43,078 nucleotides of DNA from an uncultured Armatimonadota bacterium. GTDB taxonomy: Bacteria; Armatimonadota; Fimbriimonadia; Fimbriimonadales; Fimbriimonadaceae. This document shows, in pieces, positions 1 through 7,924 of this stretch. The notes under the pieces are model-generated. The model searched no databases. It had not been told where the DNA came from and saw nothing but the letters and a program-made list of their open reading frames with translations. The position numbers and the translations under genes are program-made. Location: the NCBI GenBank assembly GCA_903904815.1, contig CAIVDU010000106.1:1-43078 (forward strand). Reading direction: 5' to 3'. Position 1 is the stretch's first letter. Each line of letters opens with the position of its first letter.

Positions 1-191
1 GCAAGGCCATCTCCCGGCTCCCGGTACAGGATGTCGCAAGAGCTTGCGCCGGTGAGCCGCACCCATTCGTTGACCAGCTCGAAAAGCAGGGCTTCCTTTG
101 TGGGAGCGGCGATCAGCGTCTGGATCAGCTGCTGATTCGCATCGGCGGGAATGTGAGATTCTAGTTGAGCGGGGGTAGTCGCTTCGGCCAT
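1..191 (-). CDS. GAF-domain-like protein, N-terminal part only
   Basis: The gene starts at the ATG whose complement is 189-191 and runs off the left edge, leaving about 63 residues (MAEATTPAQLESHIPADAN... to ...CDILYREPGDGL). A GAGG Shine-Dalgarno lies about 8 nt upstream. It starts 1 nt beyond the stop of the M16 peptidase gene, so it is probably the third gene of the same minus-strand operon. The stretch TKEALLFELVNEWVRLTGAS followed by SCDILYREPG resembles the first helix and strand of a GAF domain, as found in histidine kinases and diguanylate cyclases. That family call is inference from a short segment; the effector domain lies outside the window. Confidence 0.5.
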   Translation of the reverse strand, partial: MAEATTPAQLESHIPADANQQLIQTLIAAPTKEALLFELVNEWVRLTGASSCDILYREPGDGL

Positions 192-192
192 T

Positions 193-1425
193 TTATGCCT
201 CGAAGGATCCGATTGCGGTCGTACTGATGAGTGATTCGGGCAGGATCTTTCCTGCGAGTCGATAAATGTCGTCCGCGGAAACTGCATCCAGCTTGGCGAT
301 CGTTTCCTCTAGCGGAATCTCGCGGCCGTGATGGAGTTCGTTCTTGCTCATGCGCATCATTCGACTGCTCATGCCCTCAAGGGCCAGCACCATGTTGCCT
401 TTGAGGTGACGCTTCGTTCGCTCCAGTTCCTCCAGTCCGATCCCGTCCTTGATGACCTTATCGAACTCGGTTCGAACAAGCTCCTGAACAAGTGGCCAAT
501 TCTCGGGGCTAGTGCCACCGTACACCGTGAACGCGCCGCCCGCTCCGTAGCTCAGAGAGTAGCTGCCCACCGAATAGACCAAGCCGCGCTTCTCACGAAT
601 CTCTTGGAACAGACGGCTCGACATACTGCCGCCGAGCGCCGAATCCAGGACCGCGAGGACGTAGATGTCCTCGTCGTAGATCGAAGTCCCGTCGGTTCCA
701 ATGCAGAAGTGAACCTGCTCGACGTCTTTCGACTCAAGGAACTTACCCGCCTTGCCGATCGGACGAGCAGGCTGAGAATCTTGAGTCGTATGCGGAATCT
801 TCCCGAGGATCGACTCCGCCGTTTTGAGGACTCGCTCTGGAGCCACGTTTCCGGCGACTGAAAGCACCACGTTCTCGGCCCGATACCGGCGATCCATGTA
901 GTCTCGAATGTGCTGTTGTTTGAAAGAGCTCACCGACTCCGGGGTACCGATGATCGGCTTGCCCAGAGGATGATCGCCCCAGCGGTTGTGGATATGGAGG
1001 TCGTGAACGTGATCCCCTGGTTCATCCTCGCTGCGCTTGATCTCTTCCAAAACGACACCCTGCTCGCGGCTGAGCTCCTCGGGGTCGATCAAGGAGTGGA
1101 GCATCATGTCGCTCAGAACCTCGATGCCGTTTTCCGCATCGTCGCTGAGGGTGCGACAGTAGTAGCAGGTGCTCTCTTTGTCGGTGAAGGCGTTCAGAGA
1201 GCCGCCTCGGCCCTCGATCTCTTCCGCGATGTCCTTAGCCGTTCGCGAATCGGTTCCTTTGAAGAGCATGTGCTCGATGAGGTGGGTGATGCCCGCCTCG
1301 GAATCGAATTCGTGACGGCTCCCCGTCTTGCACCAGAGGCCGATCGCGGCGGACTTTACGTGTCCAACCGGCTCGACAAGCACGCGAACCCCGTTGTCGA
1401 GGGTGTATTTCACAATATCGCTCAT
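193..1425 (-). CDS. M16 family zinc metallopeptidase (processing-peptidase-like)
   Basis: Predicted zinc-dependent endopeptidase of the insulinase/mitochondrial-processing-peptidase-like M16B family, which cleaves peptides or unfolded segments inside a clam-shell of two homologous halves. The inverted zinc motif HLIEH is at residues 48-52 and the third ligand E128 (in VVLEEI) follows 76 residues later, the usual spacing. The C-terminal half has the REKRGLVYSVGSY segment that supplies the substrate-binding Arg/Tyr pair of this family. At 410 residues it is the single-chain bacterial length. No signal peptide is visible, so it is probably cytoplasmic. The start overlaps the stop of the upstream FAH-fold gene by 4 nt (ATGA), indicating translational coupling; a GAF-like gene follows after 1 nt. 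Its natural substrate cannot be read from the sequence. Confidence 0.93.
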   Translation of the reverse strand: MSDIVKYTLDNGVRVLVEPVGHVKSAAIGLWCKTGSRHEFDSEAGITHLIEHMLFKGTDSRTAKDIAEEIEGRGGSLNAFTDKESTCYYCRTLSDDAENGIEVLSDMMLHSLIDPEELSREQGVVLEEIKRSEDEPGDHVHDLHIHNRWGDHPLGKPIIGTPESVSSFKQQHIRDYMDRRYRAENVVLSVAGNVAPERVLKTAESILGKIPHTTQDSQPARPIGKAGKFLESKDVEQVHFCIGTDGTSIYDEDIYVLAVLDSALGGSMSSRLFQEIREKRGLVYSVGSYSLSYGAGGAFTVYGGTSPENWPLVQELVRTEFDKVIKDGIGLEELERTKRHLKGNMVLALEGMSSRMMRMSKNELHHGREIPLEETIAKLDAVSADDIYRLAGKILPESLISTTAIGSFEA

Positions 1426-2225
1426 AGGATTTGATTCAATTTGAGGGAGAGGGTACCGAGGAGTTCGACGGATACCTGGACTTCGTCACCGGGCCGAAGC
1501 ACGACCGGCTCATCGCCCTCTTCTACGAGGGGGCCGAGAGCGAGGACGTCACCGGATCGAAGGGTGCAAGACTGGCTTGCCGAGCTGATCGCCTGGGCAG
1601 CCGTAAATGGAAGGTCTTCGACGTTCCCACGGGCAATTTCAACGCCGTTGACTCGTGTCACCACGCTCAGTTGGAAGCCTTTTCCAGACCCCACGTTTAC
1701 CGAAACGTCGTCGAGTTCCTCTGGAGTCGTGATGACCGGCCCGAAAGCGATGCCGAGGTCGTGAGAACGTCCATAGCCGGCGCCCGCCTGTCTTTCAGCC
1801 CGCTCCACGTCTCGGGCGACGAGAACGTTGATGATCGTGAACCCGAGAATCGCCTCTTCGGCCTGTTCGACGTCGATCTTGTAGGCATCGGCGACGAGCA
1901 CCACGCCAAGGTAAGCATCGAATCCGAGTTCGGGAGTGAATTCGGGATGATTGATGAGTTGGCTTGCCCCGACGAGACTCGCCGGATTGCCATAAAAGAA
2001 TGATGGTTCTTCGGAAACGGAACCATCGGGGAGCGGGATTTGGGCATCGTGCCTAAAAAAACGCAGACTGGCCGGCTGGGGAACCGGCGTGAGCGGTCGG
2101 ACCGCATCCGCTTCATGAACTCCGATCGCTTGCGCGCCATCGGTTTCATAGATTCGTCCGGAAAACACCATTCCCGAACGCGCGGTCCCTGGATCGGACC
2201 GCAACTCGAACCGGCATAACTTCAC
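1422..2225 (-). CDS. Fumarylacetoacetate hydrolase (FAH)-fold protein, metal site degenerate
   Basis: This 267-residue protein has the FAH C-terminal-domain layout: the FFYGNPASLVG strip (76-86), the LGFDAYLGVVL strand (100-110), GFTIINVLVARDVE (128-141) and GRSHDLGIAFGPVIT. Active family members carry E-x-E in the first strand and D-x-T-A-R-D in the next, which together hold Mg2+. Here the aligned positions read D103, Y105 and V134, and the usual Lys of KSFD is Arg, so at least two of three metal ligands are lost. A classical acylpyruvase or hydrolase role is therefore doubtful, and it may be a non-catalytic or altered family member. First gene of the FAH-M16-GAF operon. The alignment was made by eye against remembered family consensus. 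Confidence 0.8.
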   Translation of the reverse strand: MKLCRFELRSDPGTARSGMVFSGRIYETDGAQAIGVHEADAVRPLTPVPQPASLRFFRHDAQIPLPDGSVSEEPSFFYGNPASLVGASQLINHPEFTPELGFDAYLGVVLVADAYKIDVEQAEEAILGFTIINVLVARDVERAERQAGAGYGRSHDLGIAFGPVITTPEELDDVSVNVGSGKGFQLSVVTRVNGVEIARGNVEDLPFTAAQAISSASQSCTLRSGDVLALGPLVEEGDEPVVLRPGDEVQVSVELLGTLSLKLNQIL

Positions 2226-2327
2226 ATGTTGAGGGTACCTGCACCCGCATAGGCCCGCGTTCCAGCTACAATAATAGAAATCTCGCTAGATCGCGCACGG
2301 ATGGAGGCAATCGAGACGTATGCCTCG

Positions 2328-2356
2328 TTGACAGACTCCGGGCGATCAGGTAGCAT
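2328..2356 (+). promoter_or_regulatory. Sigma70-type promoter of the response regulator gene
   Basis: A perfect TTGACA (2328-2333) is followed after exactly 17 nt by TAGCAT (2351-2356, 4 of 6 matches to TATAAT). The gene start is 38 nt further on, with AGGAG at 2383-2387 six nt before the ATG. Confidence 0.7.
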
Positions 2357-2393
2357 CCCCACTACTGTTTGGCGAGGGAGTTAGGAGAATCGG

Positions 2394-2798
2394 ATGCCTC
2401 TGAAAGTTTTGGTTTGTGATGACGAGCGACATATCGTTCGCCTTATCCAGGTGAATCTGGAGAGGCAGGGCTACCACGTAGTGACGGCTTTCGATGGCAA
2501 GGAAGGCCTGGAGAAGATCCGGTCGGAGAAGCCGAATCTAGTCGTGCTAGACGTGATGATGCCTTACATGGATGGTTTCGAGGTTCTGAAAACGATCCGT
2601 CGAGAACCCGAGACGGAGAACCTACCGGTCATTATGTTGACCGCGAAGGCGCAGGACAAAGACGTATTTGAGGGTTACCACTACGGCGCAGATATGTATC
2701 TGACCAAGCCGTTCAACCCGATGGAACTCGTCACGTTTGTTAAGCGAATTTCGCAAGGCAACGACGACGGCGGCGGACCCAAGCGCTACGATCTGTAA
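2394..2798 (+). CDS. Single-domain response regulator (CheY-like receiver)
   Basis: A 134-residue receiver domain with no output domain. The acidic pocket D9-D10, phospho-acceptor D53 (VVLDVMMP), T83 (MLTAKAQD) and K105 (TKPF) are all present at canonical spacing. A phosphorylated protein of this type acts through protein-protein contacts in phosphorelays or chemotaxis-like signalling. The sequence resembles the receiver half of PhoB-type regulators more than CheY. It is a one-gene transcription unit, with a promoter at 2328-2356 and an intrinsic terminator at 2869-2908. The only kinase in the window is the hybrid kinase at 38231-40012, far away, so its partner is unknown. Confidence 0.95.
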   Translation: MPLKVLVCDDERHIVRLIQVNLERQGYHVVTAFDGKEGLEKIRSEKPNLVVLDVMMPYMDGFEVLKTIRREPETENLPVIMLTAKAQDKDVFEGYHYGADMYLTKPFNPMELVTFVKRISQGNDDGGGPKRYDL

Positions 2799-2868
2799 AC
2801 TCAGTTAGCAGTAGGCAGATTGCAGTCCGCAGTTTGGTGATACAGAGGAATTTTTTCCATTCACCGAA

Positions 2869-2908
2869 AGATCCCCGTTCGCGATAAGTGAGCGGGGATC
2901 TTTTTTTT
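2869..2908 (+). terminator. Intrinsic terminator after the response regulator
   Basis: Inverted repeat AGATCCCCGTTC / GAGCGGGGATCT (one wobble/mismatch) with a short loop, followed immediately by eight T residues at 2901-2908. Confidence 0.9.
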
Positions 2909-3276
2909 GCTGGCCCACGAAGAAGATTAATGGCCATCGGCAGCCCCGTAGATCGTATGTGATTGCGTCTCCGCAGTCCGCCTCCCAACGCAAACTACCT
3001 CCACGCGAGCTCAAAACCAAATTGCACCAGCCCAGGGTAGCCGCTGGCTCCTGCCTGCGGATTCCGGACTGCGAAGAGTTGACCAGCGGAGGAGCTGTGG
3101 AACCGAGCCCATAGCTGCGACCAGATCCGAAGTCAGCGTCAAGCGCCAAGCGATCGCGTCGCTTATCCTGCCAATTCCGTTTTAACACCACTCCAACCCT
3201 CCAACGCCGCAGAAAATCAACGAATCACCACGTGATTCAATCCCGGCAAAAACTTCGCATTTTTGAGAATATGCTC
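2909..3276. other. Intergenic stretch without a recognisable gene
   Basis: About 370 nt lie between the terminator and the LacI operator. A 128-codon minus-strand reading frame crosses it, but it runs straight through the terminator hairpin, has no ribosome-binding site and reads like low-complexity noise. I see no RNA gene here. Confidence 0.5.
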
Positions 3277-3324
3277 GTGAATACGAATTCTTGTGATATA
3301 GTGACCTCAAGAATTCGTATTCAC
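3277..3324 (+). promoter_or_regulatory. Double LacI-type operator flanking an extended -10 promoter
   Basis: A perfect 17-bp inverted repeat, GTGAATACGAATTCTTG (3277-3293) and CAAGAATTCGTATTCAC (3308-3324), is separated by 14 nt. Each arm contains a 12-mer of the form GAATWCGWATTC, near-palindromic with the central CG typical of LacI-family operators. The two centres are 32 bp apart, about three helical turns, so both sites face the same side. The spacer holds TGATATAGT (3294-3302), an extended -10 element. The lacI-type start codon is 30 nt downstream. Autoregulation is the simplest reading (inference). Confidence 0.65.
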
Positions 3325-3353
3325 AGTGTTTGTGGTGCGATTCGAGGAAACCA

Positions 3354-4379
3354 ATGAGGGTCACGCAGCAAGATATCGCTCGCATCGCGAATGTTTCGCA
3401 AGCGACCGTTTCGCGTGTTCTTTCCGGCGATGAGAAAGTCGAGCCCTCGATTCGTGACCGCGTTCTGGAGGCGATGCGTCGCCACAACTACCAGCCCGAC
3501 GTTCGCGCTCGATCCCTGCGAAACAGCCGCGCGGGCCTCATCGGACTGGTCGTCAATCGACCGCACGGCGGCTTAAACGACGATCCTTTCTTCGCGAGTC
3601 TCACCGCTCACATCATCGACTATCTTCAGGACAAACCCTATCATCTCTGTCTCGAGATGGCGGCCGGGGAGTCTCGAGAACATGCGATCTACGATGAGAT
3701 GTTGCGGACTCGAAGAGTCGACGGCCTGGTCCTCGTCGAGAGCGAAGCCAGCGACTCCCGCATCGAGCGGCTCCAACAAGACAAGTTTCCGTTCATTCTT
3801 CTCGGCAACCCGATGCCCAGTGCTGAAGTGCATTCGGTCGATAACGACAACGTCCATGCGGCAGAGCTTGCGACCATACATCTTCTCGATTCCGGGTACC
3901 GGCGAGTCGGAATTCTCGGAGCGCGATCTGGTGTTACCGTGAGCGACGACCGCATTACCGGATATCAGCGGGCCATTCGCGGGCGGCAAGTAGACCACCT
4001 CATCTGGCACGCCGACTTCGGTTCGACAGCGGCAAGGCAGACCGCTTGCGAGTTCCTCAGTAGCCCGAATCGTCCCGACGCCTTGGTGGTCCTTGACGAC
4101 TACATGGCGATGGGAGTCATGATGGCCGCTCGCGACGTGGACCTGAAGGTGCCGCAAGACCTCGGGCTTGTCAGCTTCAACGACACGAAAGTTTGTGACT
4201 TGGTAGATGGCGGGCTTTCCTCCGTCAGTCTGAACATCGATCAGATCGTCAAGGTTGCCTGCGATCGACTTCTTCGAATCATCGAGCATCGTCCAATCAG
4301 CGGTCCGCGCCGACTGATCGTTCCCACCGAACTCAAAGTGCGCGGATCGTCGGTGCGTCATCCAGAGGTGAGAGCATGA
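3354..4379 (+). CDS. LacI family transcriptional regulator
   Basis: A sugar-responsive repressor. The N-terminal helix-turn-helix and hinge helix read VTQQDIARIANVSQATVSRV...YQPDVRARSLR, followed by a periplasmic-binding-protein-like effector domain (GLIGLVVNRP, SVDNDNVHAAELATIHLLDSGYRRVGILG, PQDLGLVSFND). I chose ATG 3354, with GAGG six nt upstream, over an in-frame TTG at 3330 that adds eight non-family residues; this gives 341 residues. The stop overlaps the start of the GH13 gene (ATGA at 4376-4379), so regulator and amylase are translationally coupled. The effector is probably an alpha-glucan oligosaccharide, inferred only from that coupling. It likely binds the double operator at 3277-3324. 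Confidence 0.93.
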   Translation: MRVTQQDIARIANVSQATVSRVLSGDEKVEPSIRDRVLEAMRRHNYQPDVRARSLRNSRAGLIGLVVNRPHGGLNDDPFFASLTAHIIDYLQDKPYHLCLEMAAGESREHAIYDEMLRTRRVDGLVLVESEASDSRIERLQQDKFPFILLGNPMPSAEVHSVDNDNVHAAELATIHLLDSGYRRVGILGARSGVTVSDDRITGYQRAIRGRQVDHLIWHADFGSTAARQTACEFLSSPNRPDALVVLDDYMAMGVMMAARDVDLKVPQDLGLVSFNDTKVCDLVDGGLSSVSLNIDQIVKVACDRLLRIIEHRPISGPRRLIVPTELKVRGSSVRHPEVRA

Positions 4380-6514
4380 TTCTGCTTAGCCTGCTTCTCC
4401 TGCAAACGTCGACGCGGGAAATCACTTTTTCCTTCAAGCCGGATCATACGGTGAAGTCGGTGAGCCTCGCTGGTTCTTTCAACGGCTGGAACAAGGACGC
4501 CACCCCACTCAAGCCGAGTGTCGATGGGCAAGCATGGACGGTGCGACTGTCGGTACCTTACGGCCATCAGGAATACAAGTTTGTCATCGACGGAACCGAC
4601 TGGATCGTCGACCCGAAAGGCAAAGCAATCGATGACGGCAATGGACATCAGAACACGCTCTTGCTTGTCGTCCCGCCAGACTTTGATCGACCAGCGAGCC
4701 CGAACGACGGAATTGTGGCAGCGAGCGCCGTTCTTCACAAACCTACCGCGTCGTTCCTCAACTACGATCGTGGCGCCCTCACCATCCGGCTTCGCACACG
4801 TGCGAACGACGTTTCTGGCGTTTCGCTGATCACGAGAACCGGGATTCAGCCGCTGGAGTTGGAGAGTTCGGACGATATGTACTCAACTTACGCAGCTCGC
4901 GTAAGGTGGGACCGCAAAACCAACATTCAATACGTTTTTAAGATCGTCGACGGCGCCAAGACCGAGTGGTACGGCCTCGACGGCCTCACTAAATCCACAC
5001 CGGCCCCTTTCGAACTCGAGGCGAAGAGCTTCAAGCCGTTCGAAGTTGCGCCTTGGGTTGAGAAGGGCGTGATCTACCAGATCTTCCCCGACCGATTCGA
5101 CAATGGTGACCTGTCGAACGATCCAGCCGACGTTCAGCCGTGGGACGGCAAGCCGACGTACTCCAACCGATTCGGTGGAGATGTGGCCGGCGTCCGCAAG
5201 CATATCGGCTATCTTGCCGACCTCGGCATCGACGCGGTCTACTTCAATCCCGTCTTCAAGTCTCCTTCGAACCATCGCTATGACGCTTCGGACTACATGA
5301 AGATCGATCCGCAGTTCGGCACCAATGCCGAATTCGGCCAGATGACTTCCGAGTTGAAGGCAAAGGGCATTCGCTCGGTGATGGACATCGCCTTCAATCA
5401 CACCGCGACCGATTTCCCCCAGTTCTTGGACATTCGAAAGAATGGAGCCGCATCACCGTTCACCCAGTGGTATTTCATCAAGAGCTACCCGGTCGAGGTT
5501 CGCGAGAACCCGCCATATGTGGCTTGGTTCAACTACCCGTCGATGCCCAAGCTGAACGTGATGAACCCGGAGACCCACACCTATCTCCTGAACGTTCTTC
5601 ACCACTGGATCACCGATGCCCCTGGCGTTTCCGGTTTCCGATTTGACGTCGCGAATGAAATCGATCAGCGGTTCTGGCGCGACGTTCGAAAGGACCTCAA
5701 GGCGACCGATCCGAATATCTGGATCATCGGCGAGGAGTGGGGGGATGCTTCGCAGTGGCTTCAAGGCGATCAATGGGATGCGTCCATGAACTATCCATTC
5801 CGTGAAGCATGCCTTGGATTCTTCGCGACCAAGGGATCGACCGCGAGCCAGTTCACCGCCGCCCTCATGGCCAACTATCACCGGTACGCGCCTCAGGTTT
5901 CCCGGAATATGATGAACCTGCTCGGCAGCCACGACACGGCCCGGTTCCTAACCCTTTGTAAGGGCGATGTGGCTTCCGAAGAGCTAGCTGCGGCTGTCCA
6001 GTTCACCTGGGTTGGGGCGCCGTCGATCTATTACGGGGACGAGATTGGAATGGAGGGCGGAGTCGACCCCGATAACCGTCGCGGCATGGTTTGGTCCAAT
6101 GCGACTCCTCAGAATCCCGTTCTCCAGTACTACAAGAAGCTGATTCAGACTCGGAAGTCGAGCCCAGCCCTTCAATCCGGCGACCCGAGAGTTCTTCTCT
6201 CCGACGACGCAAAGTCGACGGTGGTCTACGCTCGTGAGCTGGACAACGACCTCGCGATCGTCGCGATCAATCGCAGCGACTCGCCCCAAACGATTTCTAT
6301 CCATCTGCCCGAGATCGCACCGTACTCCACGGTGGTCCGTCAGGGCTTTCTCGACGCCCTGTCTGGCCGCCAAATCTCGGTCCAAGGCCACGAATTGACC
6401 CTAACGCTCGCACCCAAGTCCGCAGAAATTCTGCGTCCTATGCCGAGCCATGTCTCATCTGCCCCTCGTCGAAGTGGACGAGTGGCCCTTTCCAACTTGC
6501 TACGTACCTCTTAG
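4376..6514 (+). CDS. GH13 alpha-glucan hydrolase (neopullulanase/cyclomaltodextrinase-like) with CBM48-type N-domain
   Basis: A 712-residue alpha-amylase superfamily enzyme acting on alpha-1,4 (possibly alpha-1,6) glucans. Residues about 15-100 form a glycogen-binding/CBM48-like beta-sandwich ([20 protein letters not shown]). A second sandwich runs to about 220, and the TIM barrel follows from [14 protein letters not shown]. Catalytic residues are visible: nucleophile D424 (GFRFDVANE), acid/base E453 (IIGEEWGD) and third acid D520 (GSHDTAR), with the VMDIAFNHT region intact. The N-terminus [12 protein letters not shown] is hydrophobic but lacks positive charges, so export is uncertain. It overlaps lacI by 4 nt and precedes the pseudopilin gene by 19 nt. 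The last 25 residues are basic and outside the fold. Exact specificity is not readable. Confidence 0.92.
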   Translation: MILLSLLLLQTSTREITFSFKPDHTVKSVSLAGSFNGWNKDATPLKPSVDGQAWTVRLSVPYGHQEYKFVIDGTDWIVDPKGKAIDDGNGHQNTLLLVVPPDFDRPASPNDGIVAASAVLHKPTASFLNYDRGALTIRLRTRANDVSGVSLITRTGIQPLELESSDDMYSTYAARVRWDRKTNIQYVFKIVDGAKTEWYGLDGLTKSTPAPFELEAKSFKPFEVAPWVEKGVIYQIFPDRFDNGDLSNDPADVQPWDGKPTYSNRFGGDVAGVRKHIGYLADLGIDAVYFNPVFKSPSNHRYDASDYMKIDPQFGTNAEFGQMTSELKAKGIRSVMDIAFNHTATDFPQFLDIRKNGAASPFTQWYFIKSYPVEVRENPPYVAWFNYPSMPKLNVMNPETHTYLLNVLHHWITDAPGVSGFRFDVANEIDQRFWRDVRKDLKATDPNIWIIGEEWGDASQWLQGDQWDASMNYPFREACLGFFATKGSTASQFTAALMANYHRYAPQVSRNMMNLLGSHDTARFLTLCKGDVASEELAAAVQFTWVGAPSIYYGDEIGMEGGVDPDNRRGMVWSNATPQNPVLQYYKKLIQTRKSSPALQSGDPRVLLSDDAKSTVVYARELDNDLAIVAINRSDSPQTISIHLPEIAPYSTVVRQGFLDALSGRQISVQGHELTLTLAPKSAEILRPMPSHVSSAPRRSGRVALSNLLRTS

Positions 6515-6533
6515 TAGGAGATCCCATAAAACC

Positions 6534-7490
6534 ATGACTCGTCAAAGCAGACATTCGGCCTTCACGCTCATTGAGCTTCTGGTCGTCATCGCCATCATCG
6601 CCATTCTCGCCGCCATTCTCTTCCCGGTTTTCGCCCAGGCTAAGGCCGCCGCAAAGAAGACGGTATGTCTCAGCAACCTGAAACAGACCGGACTGGCCGT
6701 TATCATGTACTCGAACGACTACGATGACGGTGCACCTGGAATGCCCGCCAACGGAGGCGGCGTCGAGGCTTACATCGGCGCAGCCCTCGTAAACCCATAC
6801 GTAAAGAGCTTCGGCCTCTGGAAGGATCCAGCCGATCCGTATGCAATGGGTTCGGTCAACCACAACCAGCATGACGTTCCGTCTTCGCTCGGCGGCGGTT
6901 TTTACATGACAGAGCCAGACGACGTTTGCGTCGGACTTCCTCAGTCGAAGTACGAAACATCGCCTCAGCAAGGTGACAACGCGAACTCGCACTACTTCAA
7001 CGACATCTATCCGGCAACCGACTACGTGTTCAACCCGATCACGATCGGTTACGCGGAAGGCATGTGCCCTACGACAGGCGCAACCGGCGGTTACGGTCAC
7101 CCAGGTATGAACTTGACCGGCGGTCTGAGCACGCCGAAAGGATCGGGCGGCAACTACGGCATCAACGGTGTTGGTGGCGGAACTTGGACGTTCACCAGTG
7201 TTGCGAAGGTCGCTATGATCTTCGACTTCCCATCGGACAACAGCCGATGGCCAGGCGCAGCGTTCTGGGGCTCCGGCTTCCAGGGCATGCACGGCCAGAC
7301 CATGAACATCGCCTATGTCGATGGACACGCAAAGAACCAGCAGGTCAAGGCGTTCTATCCTGGCGACACCGTCGGATACGAGCAGTGCGATCCTCCCTAC
7401 GGATCGAACTGGGGCGGCGGCTGCGCTCAGAATGCTGGCTATAAGGGCTGGTATTGGGGCACGACGCTCGCAGATCCTAAATTCCAGTAG
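6534..7490 (+). CDS. DUF1559-type pseudopilin, prepilin N-terminal methylation domain and H-X9-DG C-terminus
   Basis: A 318-residue type II secretion/type IV-like pseudopilin. A basic leader (MTRQSRHSA) precedes the prepilin peptidase site and helix [20 protein letters not shown], then [20 protein letters not shown]. The C-terminal H-X9-DG motif ([12 protein letters not shown]) marks the DUF1559 family, strongly expanded in Armatimonadota and Planctomycetota. A Gly/Tyr-rich globular domain lies between. I rejected an upstream start at 6450 because it lies inside the GH13 gene and adds 28 odd residues; ATG 6534 has AGGAG at 6516-6520, a rather long spacing. It follows lacI and GH13 in one operon and is followed by a 12-bp hairpin and a lipoprotein gene. 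It may act in a cell-surface assembly linked to glucan use (inference). Compare its paralogue at 15774-16607. Confidence 0.93.
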   Translation: MTRQSRHSAFTLIELLVVIAIIAILAAILFPVFAQAKAAAKKTVCLSNLKQTGLAVIMYSNDYDDGAPGMPANGGGVEAYIGAALVNPYVKSFGLWKDPADPYAMGSVNHNQHDVPSSLGGGFYMTEPDDVCVGLPQSKYETSPQQGDNANSHYFNDIYPATDYVFNPITIGYAEGMCPTTGATGGYGHPGMNLTGGLSTPKGSGGNYGINGVGGGTWTFTSVAKVAMIFDFPSDNSRWPGAAFWGSGFQGMHGQTMNIAYVDGHAKNQQVKAFYPGDTVGYEQCDPPYGSNWGGGCAQNAGYKGWYWGTTLADPKFQ

Positions 7491-7501
7491 GATAAAGGTA
7501 A

Positions 7502-7535
7502 GCAGAACCTGGGGCCCTTGGCTCCCAGGTTCTGC
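7502..7535 (+). other. Intercistronic hairpin between pseudopilin and lipoprotein genes
   Basis: Perfect 12-bp arms GCAGAACCTGGG (7502-7513) and CCCAGGTTCTGC (7524-7535); the loop can add three more G-C pairs. There is no T-tract, so it is more likely an mRNA 3'-end stabiliser or attenuator than a terminator. The lipoprotein ribosome-binding site starts 12 nt later. A hairpin at the same position occurs in the second cassette (15730-15761). Confidence 0.75.
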
Positions 7536-7563
7536 AAATGCCTAACAAAGGAGTGTGCAAAAA

Positions 7564-7842
7564 ATGATTGGAATCAAATTCAACAAATTCGCCCTGCTCG
7601 GATCGGTGGCCCTTCTCGTGACCGTCGGCTGCAATGCTGGCATGGCTCCCGGAGTCCAATCCTCGGCCGAGGTCGAGAAGAACTTTAAGGATCTTGATCC
7701 GCAAGCCCAGATCAAGACCATTCAGTCTTCTCCAGCTCCTCAGGCAAAGAAGGATGAACTGATCAAGGCCATCGAACAGAAGTACGGCGTGAAGGCCGGC
7801 GATGCCTCTGTTCAGCCCGGTACTTCACCCAAAACGCCTTAG
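7564..7842 (+). CDS. Small lipoprotein, partner of the pseudopilin
   Basis: A 92-residue predicted lipoprotein: a basic start (MIGIKFNKF), a hydrophobic stretch (ALLGSVALLVTV) and a lipobox ending in GC, then a soluble tail with lysine-rich amphipathic helices (QIKTIQSSPAPQAKKDELI). AAAGGAG at 7547-7553 supports ATG 7564 rather than the GTG at 7555, which is too close. It is the last gene of the lacI-GH13-pilin operon, before the terminator at 7870. Its tail aligns by eye with the lipoprotein at 15455-15712 (I..(I/V)..S....P..K...I..I.Q), so the two are probably homologues. No known family is recognised and the function is unknown. Confidence 0.82.
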   Translation: MIGIKFNKFALLGSVALLVTVGCNAGMAPGVQSSAEVEKNFKDLDPQAQIKTIQSSPAPQAKKDELIKAIEQKYGVKAGDASVQPGTSPKTP

Positions 7843-7869
7843 TAGGAACAGTTTGCTTCGAACGATAAG

Positions 7870-7907
7870 CGGCACCGTCTCTTAAATGAGATGGGTGCCG
7901 TTTTTTT
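7870..7907 (+). terminator. Intrinsic terminator of the lacI-GH13-pilin-lipoprotein operon
   Basis: Arms CGGCACCGTCTC and GAGATGGGTGCCG pair around the loop TTAAAT and are followed by seven T residues (7901-7907). It lies 28 nt after the lipoprotein stop. Confidence 0.92.
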
Positions 7908-7924
7908 GATTCTGAGCCTCCGGC

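Noticed and set aside
2805-3191. 128-codon minus-strand ORF
   Set aside because: It passes through the intrinsic terminator, has no ribosome-binding site and lacks any recognisable domain.
6438-7328. 296-codon minus-strand ORF
   Set aside because: Lies antisense to the pseudopilin gene and reads as valine/arginine-rich shadow sequence.
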